A DNA stretch of 64,000 bases. Origin: Pseudomonas sp. P7548. GTDB lineage: Bacteria > Pseudomonadota > Gammaproteobacteria > Pseudomonadales > Pseudomonadaceae. A model generated the notes under the pieces. It was given only the letters and a program-made list of their open reading frames with translations. It did not search any database and had not been told where the DNA came from. A program made the position numbers and the translations under genes. Where the stretch lies: the NCBI RefSeq assembly GCF_013386585.1, contig NZ_JACARO010000002.1:1-64000 (forward strand), given 5' to 3'. Shown one piece after another: positions 28,091 to 35,467 of the stretch. Position 1 is the stretch's first letter, and each line of letters starts with the position of its first letter.

Positions 28091-29386
28091 ATGTTGAAGC
28101 AACGGATGGGTCTGATCGCTCTGGGGATTTTGAGCGCTACTCAGGCAATGGCCAACGACCAGGAGCAATCCAAGGGTTTTGTTGAAGACGGCCACCTGAA
28201 CATCGCAGCACGCAATGCCTACATCAGCCGTGACTACAAGAACGGCAAGCAAGACAAAGCCGAATGGGGCCAGGGTTTCATCGGCAAGTTCGAGTCCGGC
28301 TTCACCCAAGGCACCGTTGGTGTGGGTGTGGACGCCATCGGCCAATACGCTATCCGTCTGGACGGTGGCAAAGGTCGCAGCGGCGCGGGCGGCATCAACT
28401 TCTTCAAGCAGGGCGACAGCGGCGAAGCCGCCCGTGACCTGTCCAAAGGCGGCGCTGCCGTGAAGTTCCGCGTCTCCAACACTGTGCTCAAGTACGGTGA
28501 TCAGTTCCCGGCCGTGCCGGTGCTGGAATACGACAACTCCCGCCTGCTGTCCGAAACCTACACCGGTACTTCGATCGTTTCCAAAGAGATCGCTGGCCTG
28601 CAGCTGGACGCCGGTCACTTCACCAAGGAAGCCCAGAAAGCGGCTGAAGGCACCGACAGCGGCCGCCTGAAAAGCATCGACTACATCGGTGGTAGCTACA
28701 AATTCACCGAAAGCCTGTCGGCTGCCCTGTACGCTTCCGACATGGAAGACGTGCTGAAGAAGCAATACGTCAACGTCAACTACGTGCTGGCCCTGCCAGA
28801 GAAGCAATCGTTGACCTTTGACTTCAACGGCTACAAAACCAAGCTGGACAAGAGCTTCGCCCAGCTGACCCAAGGTGACGCTGACGCCCGCGACAACAAG
28901 ATCTGGAGCCTGGGCGCTACCTGGGCTGTCGGCCCGCACAGCTTCACCGTGGCCCACCAGCGCAGCACCGGTGACACCGGTTACCTGTACGGCGGCTACC
29001 GCAACAACACCAAGGACAGCGGCATCGGCGACGGTGGCAACACCATCCTGCTGGCCAACTCCTACTGGTCTGACTTCAACGGCAAGGACGAGCGCTCCTG
29101 GCAAGCGGGCTACGGCCTGGACTTCAGCGCCTTCGGCGTGCCTGGCCTGACCTACAACATCGCCTACGTGCGCGGCACCAACATTGACGACGGTTCCAAC
29201 CGCGGCAGCGGCACCGAGCGTGAAATCTTCAACCAGTTCAAATACGTCGTTCAGAGCGGCCCGGCCAAAGACCTGAGCCTGCGTGCTCGTGCGTCGTGGT
29301 TGCGCGTCTCCAACAACGCCAGCAACTACAACGTAGGTGGTAACGAACTGCGTCTGTTCGCTGACTACCCGATCAACGTGTTCTGA
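28091..29386 (+). CDS. OprD-family outer-membrane porin
   Basis: This 431-residue porin has a ~21-residue signal peptide (ending QAMA) and the OprD-family start FVEDGHLNIAARNAYISRDY. The body is the expected 18-strand barrel with alternating residues, and the C-terminal is aromatic (DYPINVF). OprD-family channels import basic amino acids, dipeptides or small carboxylates; the subgroup here looks OprE/OprQ-like but the substrate is not certain. AAGGAA lies about 11 bases before the ATG. Strong hairpins precede and follow, so it is monocistronic. Codon use is highly biased, suggesting high expression. Confidence 0.9.
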   Translation: MLKQRMGLIALGILSATQAMANDQEQSKGFVEDGHLNIAARNAYISRDYKNGKQDKAEWGQGFIGKFESGFTQGTVGVGVDAIGQYAIRLDGGKGRSGAGGINFFKQGDSGEAARDLSKGGAAVKFRVSNTVLKYGDQFPAVPVLEYDNSRLLSETYTGTSIVSKEIAGLQLDAGHFTKEAQKAAEGTDSGRLKSIDYIGGSYKFTESLSAALYASDMEDVLKKQYVNVNYVLALPEKQSLTFDFNGYKTKLDKSFAQLTQGDADARDNKIWSLGATWAVGPHSFTVAHQRSTGDTGYLYGGYRNNTKDSGIGDGGNTILLANSYWSDFNGKDERSWQAGYGLDFSAFGVPGLTYNIAYVRGTNIDDGSNRGSGTEREIFNQFKYVVQSGPAKDLSLRARASWLRVSNNASNYNVGGNELRLFADYPINVF

Positions 29387-29418
29387 TTGATCGCGCGTTA
29401 CGCCTGATCCAAGGCGAT

Positions 29419-29447
29419 AAAAACCCCGACTGGTTCGGGGTTTTTTT
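29419..29447 (+). terminator. Intrinsic terminator after the porin gene
   Basis: AACCCCGA pairs with TCGGGGTT, preceded by A residues and followed by seven T residues, 33 bases after the porin stop. Confidence 0.9.
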
Positions 29448-29490
29448 ATGCCTGGCGGTTTTGCACAGAAAACCAGCCAGGCGAGGGCGC

Positions 29491-29543
29491 AAAAAAGGCG
29501 GGAACCTGCATGCGAAGCAAGCAGCGCCCAGGCGCTGCCCGCC
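29491..29543 (-). terminator. Terminator after the 67-aa gene (minus strand)
   Basis: On the minus strand GGCGGG pairs with CCCGCC around an internal GCAGCGCC hairpin and is followed by six T residues. It lies just after the stop of the small minus-strand gene. Confidence 0.7.
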
Positions 29544-29550
29544 CGTCACA

Positions 29551-29754
29551 TCAGTTTTGCGGACGCTGTTTGGTGGCGTCCAGCTCGGCTTTTTTGGCCG
29601 TGCTGATTTCGGTGATCTTTGCCGACTTCTCGATCGCCATGTTGAACGTGGCTTCCATCTTGGCAATCGCCGAATCGGCGTTGTTGGTGCTGCCGGTCCC
29701 GCTGGTGGCCGGTGGCTTGCTGCCGCCGCCGCAGGAAGGAGGAACGCACGACAT
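29551..29754 (-). CDS. Small protein with Gly/Ser/Pro N-terminus and helical C-terminus (67 aa)
   Basis: The chosen ATG at 29754 has AGGAG about 6 bases upstream, better than the in-frame ATG five codons earlier. The product starts MSCVPPSCGGGSKPP, followed by a flexible Ser/Thr/Gly stretch and a C-terminal amphipathic helix of about 38 residues (SAIAKMEATFNMAIEKSAKI and on). It has its own terminator, which supports a real gene. The layout recalls small secreted or surface-acting helical proteins, but no family is recognised and no standard signal peptide is present. Confidence 0.6.
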   Translation of the reverse strand: MSCVPPSCGGGSKPPATSGTGSTNNADSAIAKMEATFNMAIEKSAKITEISTAKKAELDATKQRPQN

Positions 29755-29987
29755 TGGAGCTCCTTGCATCGTCAGGATGCGCGTTAAGGGTTGGAGGGGA
29801 ACACCAGGCGATGCTACTTAGCCAGTATCGCGGGCGGGTGTGAAATCTTGTGGAACTGGCGTGAACACTTGTTACACCGCATCACTAATGAAGTACTCCG
29901 CGCCACCTTTATCCCTCAATGGCGCAAGCCTAAATTGGCCCCACTGCCGGCCCATCATCCCGATGCCCGGCCACTGGAGCCTCTGCC

Positions 29988-30209
29988 ATGCCCTTTGTCA
30001 GCCTGCGCATTACCCGTGATGGCGTCACCCCGGAGCAAAAAGCCCAGGTCATCGCCGAGTTCACCGAAACCCTCGAACGCGTCCTGCACAAACGCCCGGA
30101 CCTGACCCACATCGTCATCGAAGAAGTCGACACCGATAACTGGGGCTACGCCGGCATCACCACCACCGAATACCGCAAATCCCAAGCCTCTTCTGGAGAA
30201 GCATCATGA
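29988..30209 (+). CDS. 4-oxalocrotonate tautomerase-family protein
   Basis: This 73-residue protein has Pro directly after the initiator Met (MPFVSLRITRDGVTPEQKAQ), the catalytic amino-terminal proline of the tautomerase superfamily after Met removal. It would form a hexamer or dimer that isomerises enol/keto acids; the substrate is unknown. It overlaps the start of the SDR gene by 4 bp (ATGA), so the two are translationally coupled and likely act together. Confidence 0.85.
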   Translation: MPFVSLRITRDGVTPEQKAQVIAEFTETLERVLHKRPDLTHIVIEEVDTDNWGYAGITTTEYRKSQASSGEAS

Positions 30210-30907
30210 GCAAAGTCGTCATCATTACCGGCGCCTCCCAAGGCATCGGCGCCGCAGTGGTCCAGGCCTACCGCGCCCTCGATTACCGCGTGGTCGCCAC
30301 CTCGCGTTCGATCCAGCCGTCCACCGACCCGAACATTCTTACCGTGGCCGGCGATATCGCTGACCCCGCCACCGCCCAGCGCGTGGTCCGCGAAGCCCTG
30401 GCCACCTTCGGGCGTATCGACAGCCTGATCAACAACGCCGGCATCTTCATCGCCAAACCGTTTACCGCCTACACCCCGGAGGACTACGCCAACGTCCTCG
30501 CGGTGAACCTCAACGGCTTCTTCTATATCACCCAGCTCGCCATCGCTGAGATGGAAAAGAACCGCACCGGCCATGTGGTCAACGTCACCACCAGCCTTGC
30601 CGACCACGCCATCGACGGCGTGCCTTCGGTACTCGCCAACCTCACCAAAGGCGGGTTGAACTCGGCAACCAAATCACTGGCGATTGAATACGCCAAGCGC
30701 GGCATCCGCGTGAATGCCGTAAGCCCGGGCATCATCAAGACGCCTATGCATGGCGAGGAAACCCACGCCGCGCTGGGGCAATTGCATCCGGTGGGGCATA
30801 TGGGTGAAGTGAGTGATATCGCCCAGGCCATCCTCTACCTGGAGAACGCAGCGTTTGTTACCGGCGAGATCCTCCACGTGGACGGCGGGCAAAGCGCCGG
30901 TCACTGA
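30206..30907 (+). CDS. SDR-family protein lacking the catalytic tyrosine
   Basis: This 233-residue classical short-chain dehydrogenase/reductase fold has the cofactor motif TGASQGIG (residues 9-16), NNAG (77-80), Ser130 (NVTTS) and Lys148. At the position four residues before Lys148, where the YxxxK tyrosine should be, there is Ala144 (SVLANLTKGG). The typical SDR end (VDGG) is intact. Either another residue supplies the proton or the protein is not a standard oxidoreductase. It is coupled to the tautomerase gene, and its 3' end overlaps the converging AraC gene by 7 bp. Confidence 0.85.
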   Translation: MSKVVIITGASQGIGAAVVQAYRALDYRVVATSRSIQPSTDPNILTVAGDIADPATAQRVVREALATFGRIDSLINNAGIFIAKPFTAYTPEDYANVLAVNLNGFFYITQLAIAEMEKNRTGHVVNVTTSLADHAIDGVPSVLANLTKGGLNSATKSLAIEYAKRGIRVNAVSPGIIKTPMHGEETHAALGQLHPVGHMGEVSDIAQAILYLENAAFVTGEILHVDGGQSAGH

Positions 30908-31809
30908 TCCACACGCCCGGCCTGGTTCGGCCGGGCGTTGTCCTCCCGTGGCGAGCGGCCAAAGAAGGCTTTGTAGGCCCGACTGAAAGCCGCTTCCGAC
31001 TCATAGCCCACCGCGAAACCCACCTCGCCGATTCGACTGTCGTGCTGCGACAACAGGGTCTTCGCCAGGGTCAGCCGCCACTCATTCTGATAGCGCAACG
31101 GCGAACGCCCGATCAATGAACTGAAGCGCTCACAGAAATTGGAGCGCGACATACCTGCCAGTTCAGCCAGCGCATCAATGCGCCACTGCTGCCCCGGTGT
31201 CGCATGAATGGCCCTCAGCGCCCGGGCGATACGCGCATCCGACAACCCACCCAGCCATCCCGACGCGGCGCCCTGATGCACCCAGGTGCGCAAAATGCGG
31301 ATCACCACCAGATCGATCAGGCGCGAAATCATCAACGCACCGCCCGGCTGCGTGTCATGGGCTTCGAGCAACATGAAATGCAAAATCCCTTCCGACCACG
31401 GCGCGGCGTCGGCGTGACGAAGAAGGATCAGCCGGGGCAGGGCGAACAGCATCGCCTGGAAACTGCTCGCGTCGAACCAGAACCGACAGATCACCAGCGT
31501 CGCCGGCCCGTCGACCGCCGTGATCGTGATGCCCGTGGGGTCATGGGGCAGCAGAATGATGTCGCCCTGCTCAAGCATCGTGGTGGGCTGACCAGCGCCC
31601 TCTAGAAGCAACCGACCTTGCTGAAGCACACCGATGTGCGCGCTCTTCTCATCCAGCTCAAGGCACTGCGCCTCCACCAGCGCAGTGGAATACACCCGAT
31701 CGCCCGTCAGACGAATCTGCGCCAGCACCTGGGACAGCAAATCCCCCTTGGCCAGCCCCTCCAACTGCATTTCCGGATGAATGATCAAATTTTCGAGGGG
31801 ATTCGTCAT
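30901..31809 (-). CDS. AraC-family transcriptional regulator (cupin_6 sensor)
   Basis: This 302-residue protein has an N-terminal cupin-like sensor domain (about residues 20-190) and a C-terminal double HTH (about 200-290) with IDALAELAGMSRSNFCERF and the second-helix signature IGEVGFAVGYESEAAFSRAYKAFFG. It converges on the SDR gene with 7 bp overlap and is divergent from the membrane-protein gene, so it may control either. AraC regulators of this cupin_6 type often sit beside oxidoreductase or tautomerase genes. The ligand is unknown. Confidence 0.88.
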   Translation of the reverse strand: MTNPLENLIIHPEMQLEGLAKGDLLSQVLAQIRLTGDRVYSTALVEAQCLELDEKSAHIGVLQQGRLLLEGAGQPTTMLEQGDIILLPHDPTGITITAVDGPATLVICRFWFDASSFQAMLFALPRLILLRHADAAPWSEGILHFMLLEAHDTQPGGALMISRLIDLVVIRILRTWVHQGAASGWLGGLSDARIARALRAIHATPGQQWRIDALAELAGMSRSNFCERFSSLIGRSPLRYQNEWRLTLAKTLLSQHDSRIGEVGFAVGYESEAAFSRAYKAFFGRSPREDNARPNQAGRVDQ

Positions 31810-31930
31810 GTCGGTTCCACCACGCTTTCACTAAGCTGAGCCCAAGATCATAGCGCGCTGGGCCAAGCAGAACGCAACCGCCACACATCAGCCGTTTATG
31901 CCTATCGTCCAATTAAACGAGAACCCCACC

Positions 31931-32416
31931 ATGTTCGGAATCTCCGCCCTCGGCTGGCTACACACCCTCGGCAGCCTGCCGGCCATTCCACTGGCCGCCT
32001 ACATGTTCATCCGCCACGGCCGCATCGTCCCCCGTTCGACACCGGGTGTGCTCTACCTGGCATCCATGCTGATCGGTGGTTTCACGGTGTTTTTGGTCGC
32101 GAAGCAACCGGTCAGCAACGCGATTGGCGTCATCACGATTGCGCTGCTGCTGGCGGGGTATGGCGTGGGATATGTCAGCTGGTTGGGTAAGGCGCGGGCG
32201 TATCTGGAAACGATCTTCCTGAGCCTGACCGCGTTTTTCCTCATGGTGCCGACCGTTTCGGAGACGTTGCGCAGAGTGCCGGATGGGCATCCGTTTGTGA
32301 CGGATCTGCAGTCGCCGGTGTTGATAGGGGCGCAGGGGGGGATTGCGTTGGCGCTGGTGGTTGGGGTGACGGCGCAGATGGTTTACCTGCGCAGGCGAGG
32401 TGGGCGGTTTGCCTGA
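31931..32416 (+). CDS. Four- to five-TM integral membrane protein, unknown
   Basis: The protein has 161 residues from the ATG at 31931 (MFGISALGWLHTLGSLPAIP); an upstream in-frame ATG at 31898 would add 11 polar residues. Hydrophobic segments lie at about residues 3-22, 41-58, 63-85, 96-114 and 128-150, with basic loops (FIRHGRIVPR and a C-terminal YLRRRGGRF). The repeated layout and the histidine near the N-terminal TM recall DUF2306-like membrane proteins, but this is not certain. It is divergent from the AraC regulator and followed by a strong terminator. Confidence 0.65.
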   Translation: MFGISALGWLHTLGSLPAIPLAAYMFIRHGRIVPRSTPGVLYLASMLIGGFTVFLVAKQPVSNAIGVITIALLLAGYGVGYVSWLGKARAYLETIFLSLTAFFLMVPTVSETLRRVPDGHPFVTDLQSPVLIGAQGGIALALVVGVTAQMVYLRRRGGRFA

Positions 32417-32420
32417 CACC

Positions 32421-32460
32421 AAAAGAGCGCCCCAGCCTTCACAGGCTGGGGCGCTTTTCT
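32421..32460 (+). terminator. Intrinsic terminator after membrane protein gene
   Basis: A 13-bp perfect stem (32426-32438 with 32443-32455) is followed by TTTTCT. It lies directly after the stop codon and abuts a single REP unit. Confidence 0.9.
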
Positions 32461-32485
32461 GTGGGAGCCGGGCTTGCCCGCGATG
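32460..32485. repeat. Single REP unit
   Basis: GTGGGAGCCGGGCTTGCCCG is the same core as the element at 11318, but no inverted partner follows. It sits between the membrane-protein terminator and the decayed gene to the right. Confidence 0.7.
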
Positions 32486-32516
32486 GCGCCGGCTCAGTCA
32501 CTGCATCAACAGCCTA

Positions 32517-32788
32517 TTACAGGGCGATGTCAGGCGACTCCAATACCTTCACCACATCGTCAAGCACGGCCCTGCCAACTCCTGCCAATAATCCAAGCGT
32601 GTAGCGCCATAAAATGCGTGACCGTGAGTGGTCGTCAGTTCATTCACGTGTTCTTCGTGAGAGCGAGTGCCAATAAATAGAAAGTCGCCCGGCGTAGTGG
32701 GGCGTGAATTTATCGCGTCTTCGGCGGCTTTGAACGCCTGGATTGGGTGAGGCAACAGCGAAGGGAGAAAAGAGAGGGTGGGCTGCAC
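32517..32788 (-). pseudogene. Frameshifted gene remnant beside tRNA-Thr
   Basis: On the minus strand one frame reads from a methionine at 32788 through GDFLFIGTRSHEEHVNELTT and ATRLDYWQELAG and then stops early. Adding one base near 32568-32572 joins it to a second frame that reads AVLDDVVKVLESPDIAL and stops at 32517-32519. The two halves look like one continuous natural protein, so a single-base deletion (or a sequencing error) is likely. The N-terminus is uncertain and the family is not recognised. The position next to a tRNA gene fits a decayed accessory insertion. Confidence 0.45.
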
Positions 32789-32847
32789 GATAGGGAAAAC
32801 AAGGCGTGGACGTTTTGTGGACGCTCACCCAAACCCCAGAAACAACA

Positions 32848-32873
32848 AAGCCCCTGCATTTCTGCAGGGGCTT
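32848..32873 (-). terminator. Terminator of tRNA-Thr
   Basis: On the minus strand an 11-bp stem (AAGCCCCTGCA with TGCAGGGGCTT, loop of 4) is followed by TGTTGTT. It lies 10 bases after the tRNA CCA end. Confidence 0.85.
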
Positions 32874-32882
32874 CGTCTTATA

Positions 32883-32958
<76 letters not shown>

Positions 32959-33143
32959 GTGTTAGGGCGACGATTATAGCGATTGGCAGGCTTCTGTAAA
33001 CCCCTGAATTCTGACTATTTTTACAAAACCCACGCTTTTCTCCCTCGCGCTCCTTTTTCCTACAGGCAAGGTTAGGATGCCTACCGCGCCTCAGAGCCTT
33101 CAGCGCCAGCGCGCAACCCATCCAAATCAAAAGGACGCCCCAC

Positions 33144-33554
33144 GTGAAACGGACGCTATGCCTGTCTCTCCTCCTGCTAACCGCCGCCCTCAGCGGCTGC
33201 TCGTCTAATAAGCCTGCCAACGACCCCACCCTGGTGGGCACGTGGAAAGGCCTGCGCACGCAGACCGACAAATGCCAGTTCCTCTCGTGGACCAACAACC
33301 TGCGGTCCGACGGGCGTTTCACCATTACTTTCTTCCGCGATGCGCAGCAGACGCAGGTGATCCAGACGGAGCAGGGCAGTTGGTCGGCGGCCAATGGCAA
33401 GAATGAGGTGCGCACCGACGGTGTGCGCACGCCGGATCTGTACACCTATAAGCTGGTGGACCCGGACACGGTGCATTACGTGAGTGTGTCGGCGAGCCCG
33501 AGTGGGGACTGCCAAGAAGACTATGCGTTTACCGAGCACCGCATTCGCGGCTGA
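33144..33554 (+). CDS. Small lipoprotein, unknown
   Basis: This 136-residue protein starts at GTG, with AAAGGACG about 8 bases upstream. The N-terminus is a lipoprotein signal with the lipobox LSGC (MKRTLCLSLLLLTAALSGCS). The mature part is about 117 residues with two further cysteines (DKCQFLSW and SGDCQEDYAF) that could form a disulfide, and a lipocalin/META-like beta pattern (VGTWKGLRT, GRFTITFFRD). By the +2 Ser rule it would be sorted to the outer membrane. No specific function can be assigned. Confidence 0.7.
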   Translation: MKRTLCLSLLLLTAALSGCSSNKPANDPTLVGTWKGLRTQTDKCQFLSWTNNLRSDGRFTITFFRDAQQTQVIQTEQGSWSAANGKNEVRTDGVRTPDLYTYKLVDPDTVHYVSVSASPSGDCQEDYAFTEHRIRG

Positions 33555-33573
33555 CTCACCGTCGCGCTAAAAA

Positions 33574-33597
33574 CGGGCACCGCTGTGCCCGGTTGGT
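33574..33597. terminator. Short bidirectional terminator candidate
   Basis: CGGGCAC pairs with GTGCCCG around CGCT, between the converging lipoprotein and DUF2790 genes. The T tract is weak, so the call is tentative. Confidence 0.5.
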
Positions 33598-33604
33598 GCA
33601 TGCC

Positions 33605-33829
33605 TCAGTTCCCGTCCCCGCAGTTATCCGTGAATTTCTTGTAGGCCAGCACCTGGGTCTGGCCTTTCGAGTCCAGGTAGGTCATCCGTGCATCCACCAC
33701 GCCGCAGCCTGCGCGGGTGTCTTCGGTGGTGGACAGTACGCGCTGGATATCGGGCTTTGGCTTCATGTCGGCATGTGCGTTTACGGCAAAAGCCAGCAGG
33801 CTGACGGCGATCAAGGTGTTCCAGTTCAT
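33605..33829 (-). CDS. DUF2790 small exported protein
   Basis: This 74-residue protein has a signal peptide of about 20 residues (MNWNTLIAVSLLAFAVNAHA) and a mature domain with two cysteines (AGCGVVDARMTYLDSKGQTQ and NCGDGN), the DUF2790 layout common in Pseudomonas. It is periplasmic by prediction. In several pseudomonads DUF2790 genes respond to copper; that is family knowledge, not shown here. GGAGG lies 8 bases before the ATG. Confidence 0.8.
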   Translation of the reverse strand: MNWNTLIAVSLLAFAVNAHADMKPKPDIQRVLSTTEDTRAGCGVVDARMTYLDSKGQTQVLAYKKFTDNCGDGN

Positions 33830-34043
33830 GGTGGGTATCCTCCGGGTTCAATAAGGGTGTGGGCTTATTGAAAGCCGGGGAGGTATCTGGCCTGTGTCAG
33901 GCGGCGCGGGTTTTGCTTCGTTGTGTATAGGGGGTAAGCCTGCATACACAGAGATACACGGGCCGTGGCTTTGCCGAGGATTTTGGGTCGACCGCTCAGC
34001 CGGTTTTCCCTTGAATCCGGGTGAGGTTTCCGTATTCTGTTGC

Positions 34044-34069
34044 GCGATATAAACCGTCGGTTTAATCGC
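34044..34069. promoter_or_regulatory. Operator-like inverted repeat upstream of wss
   Basis: GCGAT-AT-AAACCG and CGGTTT-A-ATCGC face each other with almost no spacer, as in many TetR-type operators. It is about 350 bases upstream of wssA. The binding protein is not known. Confidence 0.35.
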
Positions 34070-34279
34070 GGTTTCATGTAGGCAAATTTTCGAGACAGTG
34101 TAGGGCAACCGAATATTTGTTGATGGGTGTGTCAGTTATGCGCCGTTCTTGTCCGCCTGGGCAGCAATGTTTGCGGAAAAGTAGCGCAACTTCATGTTCT
34201 CTAAGTGAATGCATTTTTCGCCGTCAAACTGTCATAAAAATGGCGACATGCCGTTCGTCGGATTAAATTGAACTAAAAG

Positions 34280-34320
34280 CATCAAAATACTGACACCATC
34301 AATGTGATATCACAGAATGC
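34280..34320. promoter_or_regulatory. Conserved block upstream of wssA (shared with wssJ)
   Basis: These 41 bases align without gaps to 48974-49014 upstream of wssJ with 30 identities, including AAAATA, TGACAC and ACAGAATGC. It is either a shared regulatory element or a trace of the wssA/wssJ duplication. Confidence 0.5.
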
Positions 34321-34348
34321 GCCCCACACCACATAACTAGAAGAATTC

Positions 34349-34374
34349 AAGGTCAGCACATCGCTGACCTTTTT
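34349..34374 (+). terminator. Terminator-like hairpin (possible attenuator) before wssA
   Basis: AAGGTCAGC pairs with GCTGACCTT around ACATC and is followed by a T tract (TTTTAT). It lies about 40 bases upstream of the wssA start codon and downstream of any plausible wss promoter, so it would end or attenuate the leader transcript. Confidence 0.65.
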
Positions 34375-34414
34375 ATCGCCTTTAAAGCGCAAACCGGGTG
34401 GGGAGGGGCAGTGA

Positions 34415-35467
34415 GTGAGTCGGGCAGATGACATTTCAAAACTATTCAACAAGCTGGGTGCCAACCCGAATGGTTACCGCGAGATCAACGTTGTCCACGA
34501 GTACCTCGAGGACGATGTAGAGGTCCTGGAAAGCCCGGTAGTCGTTGAAACGCCCCCGGTGATAGAAGTGCCCCCGGTCATGGAGGCGCCTTCCGCTCCC
34601 TTGCTGCGTTTGCTCGAAGAACTGAACCACGGCGAAGCCGACCACCTGCACCCGCCCGAAGTGGTGGAGGGCCGGGACGGCGAGGTGTATTCGGAGCTTT
34701 CCAGCCCGACCGTCGTGGTGGTGGTCTCGATCAAAGGCGGCGTTGGTCGCAGCACGCTGGCGGCAGCGATTGCCAGCGGCTTGCAGCGCCAGGGTCGCCC
34801 GGCACTCGCCCTGGACCTGGACCCGCAAGATGCCCTGCGTCATCACTTGTGCCTGGGCCTGGACATGCCGGGCGTCGGCGCCACCAGCCTGCTCAATGAA
34901 GGTTGGGAAGCGCTGCCCGAGCGTGGTTTTGCCGGCTGCCGCCTGGTGGCATTCGGCAGCACCGACCACACCCAACAGCAGAGCCTGAACCGCTGGCTCG
35001 GCCAGGATGCCGAGTGGCTGAACAAACGTCTGGACAGCCTCAAGCTGAACGGCCAGGACACGGTGATCATCGACGTCCCGGCCGGCAATTCGGTGTACCT
35101 GAGCCAGGCCCTGTCGGTGGCGGATCTCGTGTTGGTGGCCGTACAGCCCGACGTGGCGTCGTTCAGCACCCTGGCGCAGGTAGACAGCCTGCTCGCACCG
35201 GCCCTGGCGCGCGAAACACCGCCACAACGCTGCTACGTGATCAACCAGTTGGACGCCGCGCACCGCTTCAGCCTGGACATGGTCGAGGTGTTCAAGACGC
35301 GCCTGGGCGATGCCCTGCTGGGTACCGTGCACCGCGATCCTTCCTTCAGCGAAGCCCAGGCCTACGGGCGTGACCCCCTCGACCCTACCGTCAACAGTAT
35401 CGGCTGCCAGGACGTCCACGCCCTGTGCCGCGCCTTGCTCGAACGCATCGACTCGGACCTTCCATGA
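34415..35467 (+). CDS. wssA: Cellulose synthase-associated MinD/BcsQ-like protein WssA
   Basis: This 350-residue protein starts at GTG with GGGGAGGGG upstream. The first ~95 residues are low-complexity and acidic/proline-rich. The rest is a ParA/MinD (BcsQ/YhjQ-like) fold with SIKGGVGRSTLAAA at 105-118 and VIIDVPAGN as the switch region. The deviant Walker motif keeps the signature Lys107, but the second lysine is Arg112. MinD-like proteins of this kind localise cellulose synthase at the pole. It is the first gene of wss and overlaps wssB by 4 bp. WssJ at the far end is its paralogue. Confidence 0.92.
   Translation: MSRADDISKLFNKLGANPNGYREINVVHEYLEDDVEVLESPVVVETPPVIEVPPVMEAPSAPLLRLLEELNHGEADHLHPPEVVEGRDGEVYSELSSPTVVVVVSIKGGVGRSTLAAAIASGLQRQGRPALALDLDPQDALRHHLCLGLDMPGVGATSLLNEGWEALPERGFAGCRLVAFGSTDHTQQQSLNRWLGQDAEWLNKRLDSLKLNGQDTVIIDVPAGNSVYLSQALSVADLVLVAVQPDVASFSTLAQVDSLLAPALARETPPQRCYVINQLDAAHRFSLDMVEVFKTRLGDALLGTVHRDPSFSEAQAYGRDPLDPTVNSIGCQDVHALCRALLERIDSDLP

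Larger units (their letters stand above)
33830..34414. other. 585-bp wss upstream region
   Basis: This long gap separates the DUF2790 gene from wssA and is AT-richer than its surroundings. It holds an inverted repeat TGTGTAT/ATACACA (33922-33950), an operator-like inverted repeat (34044-34069), a block shared with the wssJ upstream region (34280-34320) and a terminator-like hairpin (34349-34374). The wss promoter should be here; I cannot place a convincing -35/-10. Confidence 0.7.

Noticed and set aside
29791-30105. Plus-strand 104-codon frame before the tautomerase gene
   Set aside because: Its second half overlaps the tautomerase gene in another frame and no ribosome site is present.
34261-34296. 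TTGAAC at 34268 as the wssA -35 element
   Set aside because: No acceptable -10 hexamer lies 16-18 bases downstream, so a promoter cannot be supported there.
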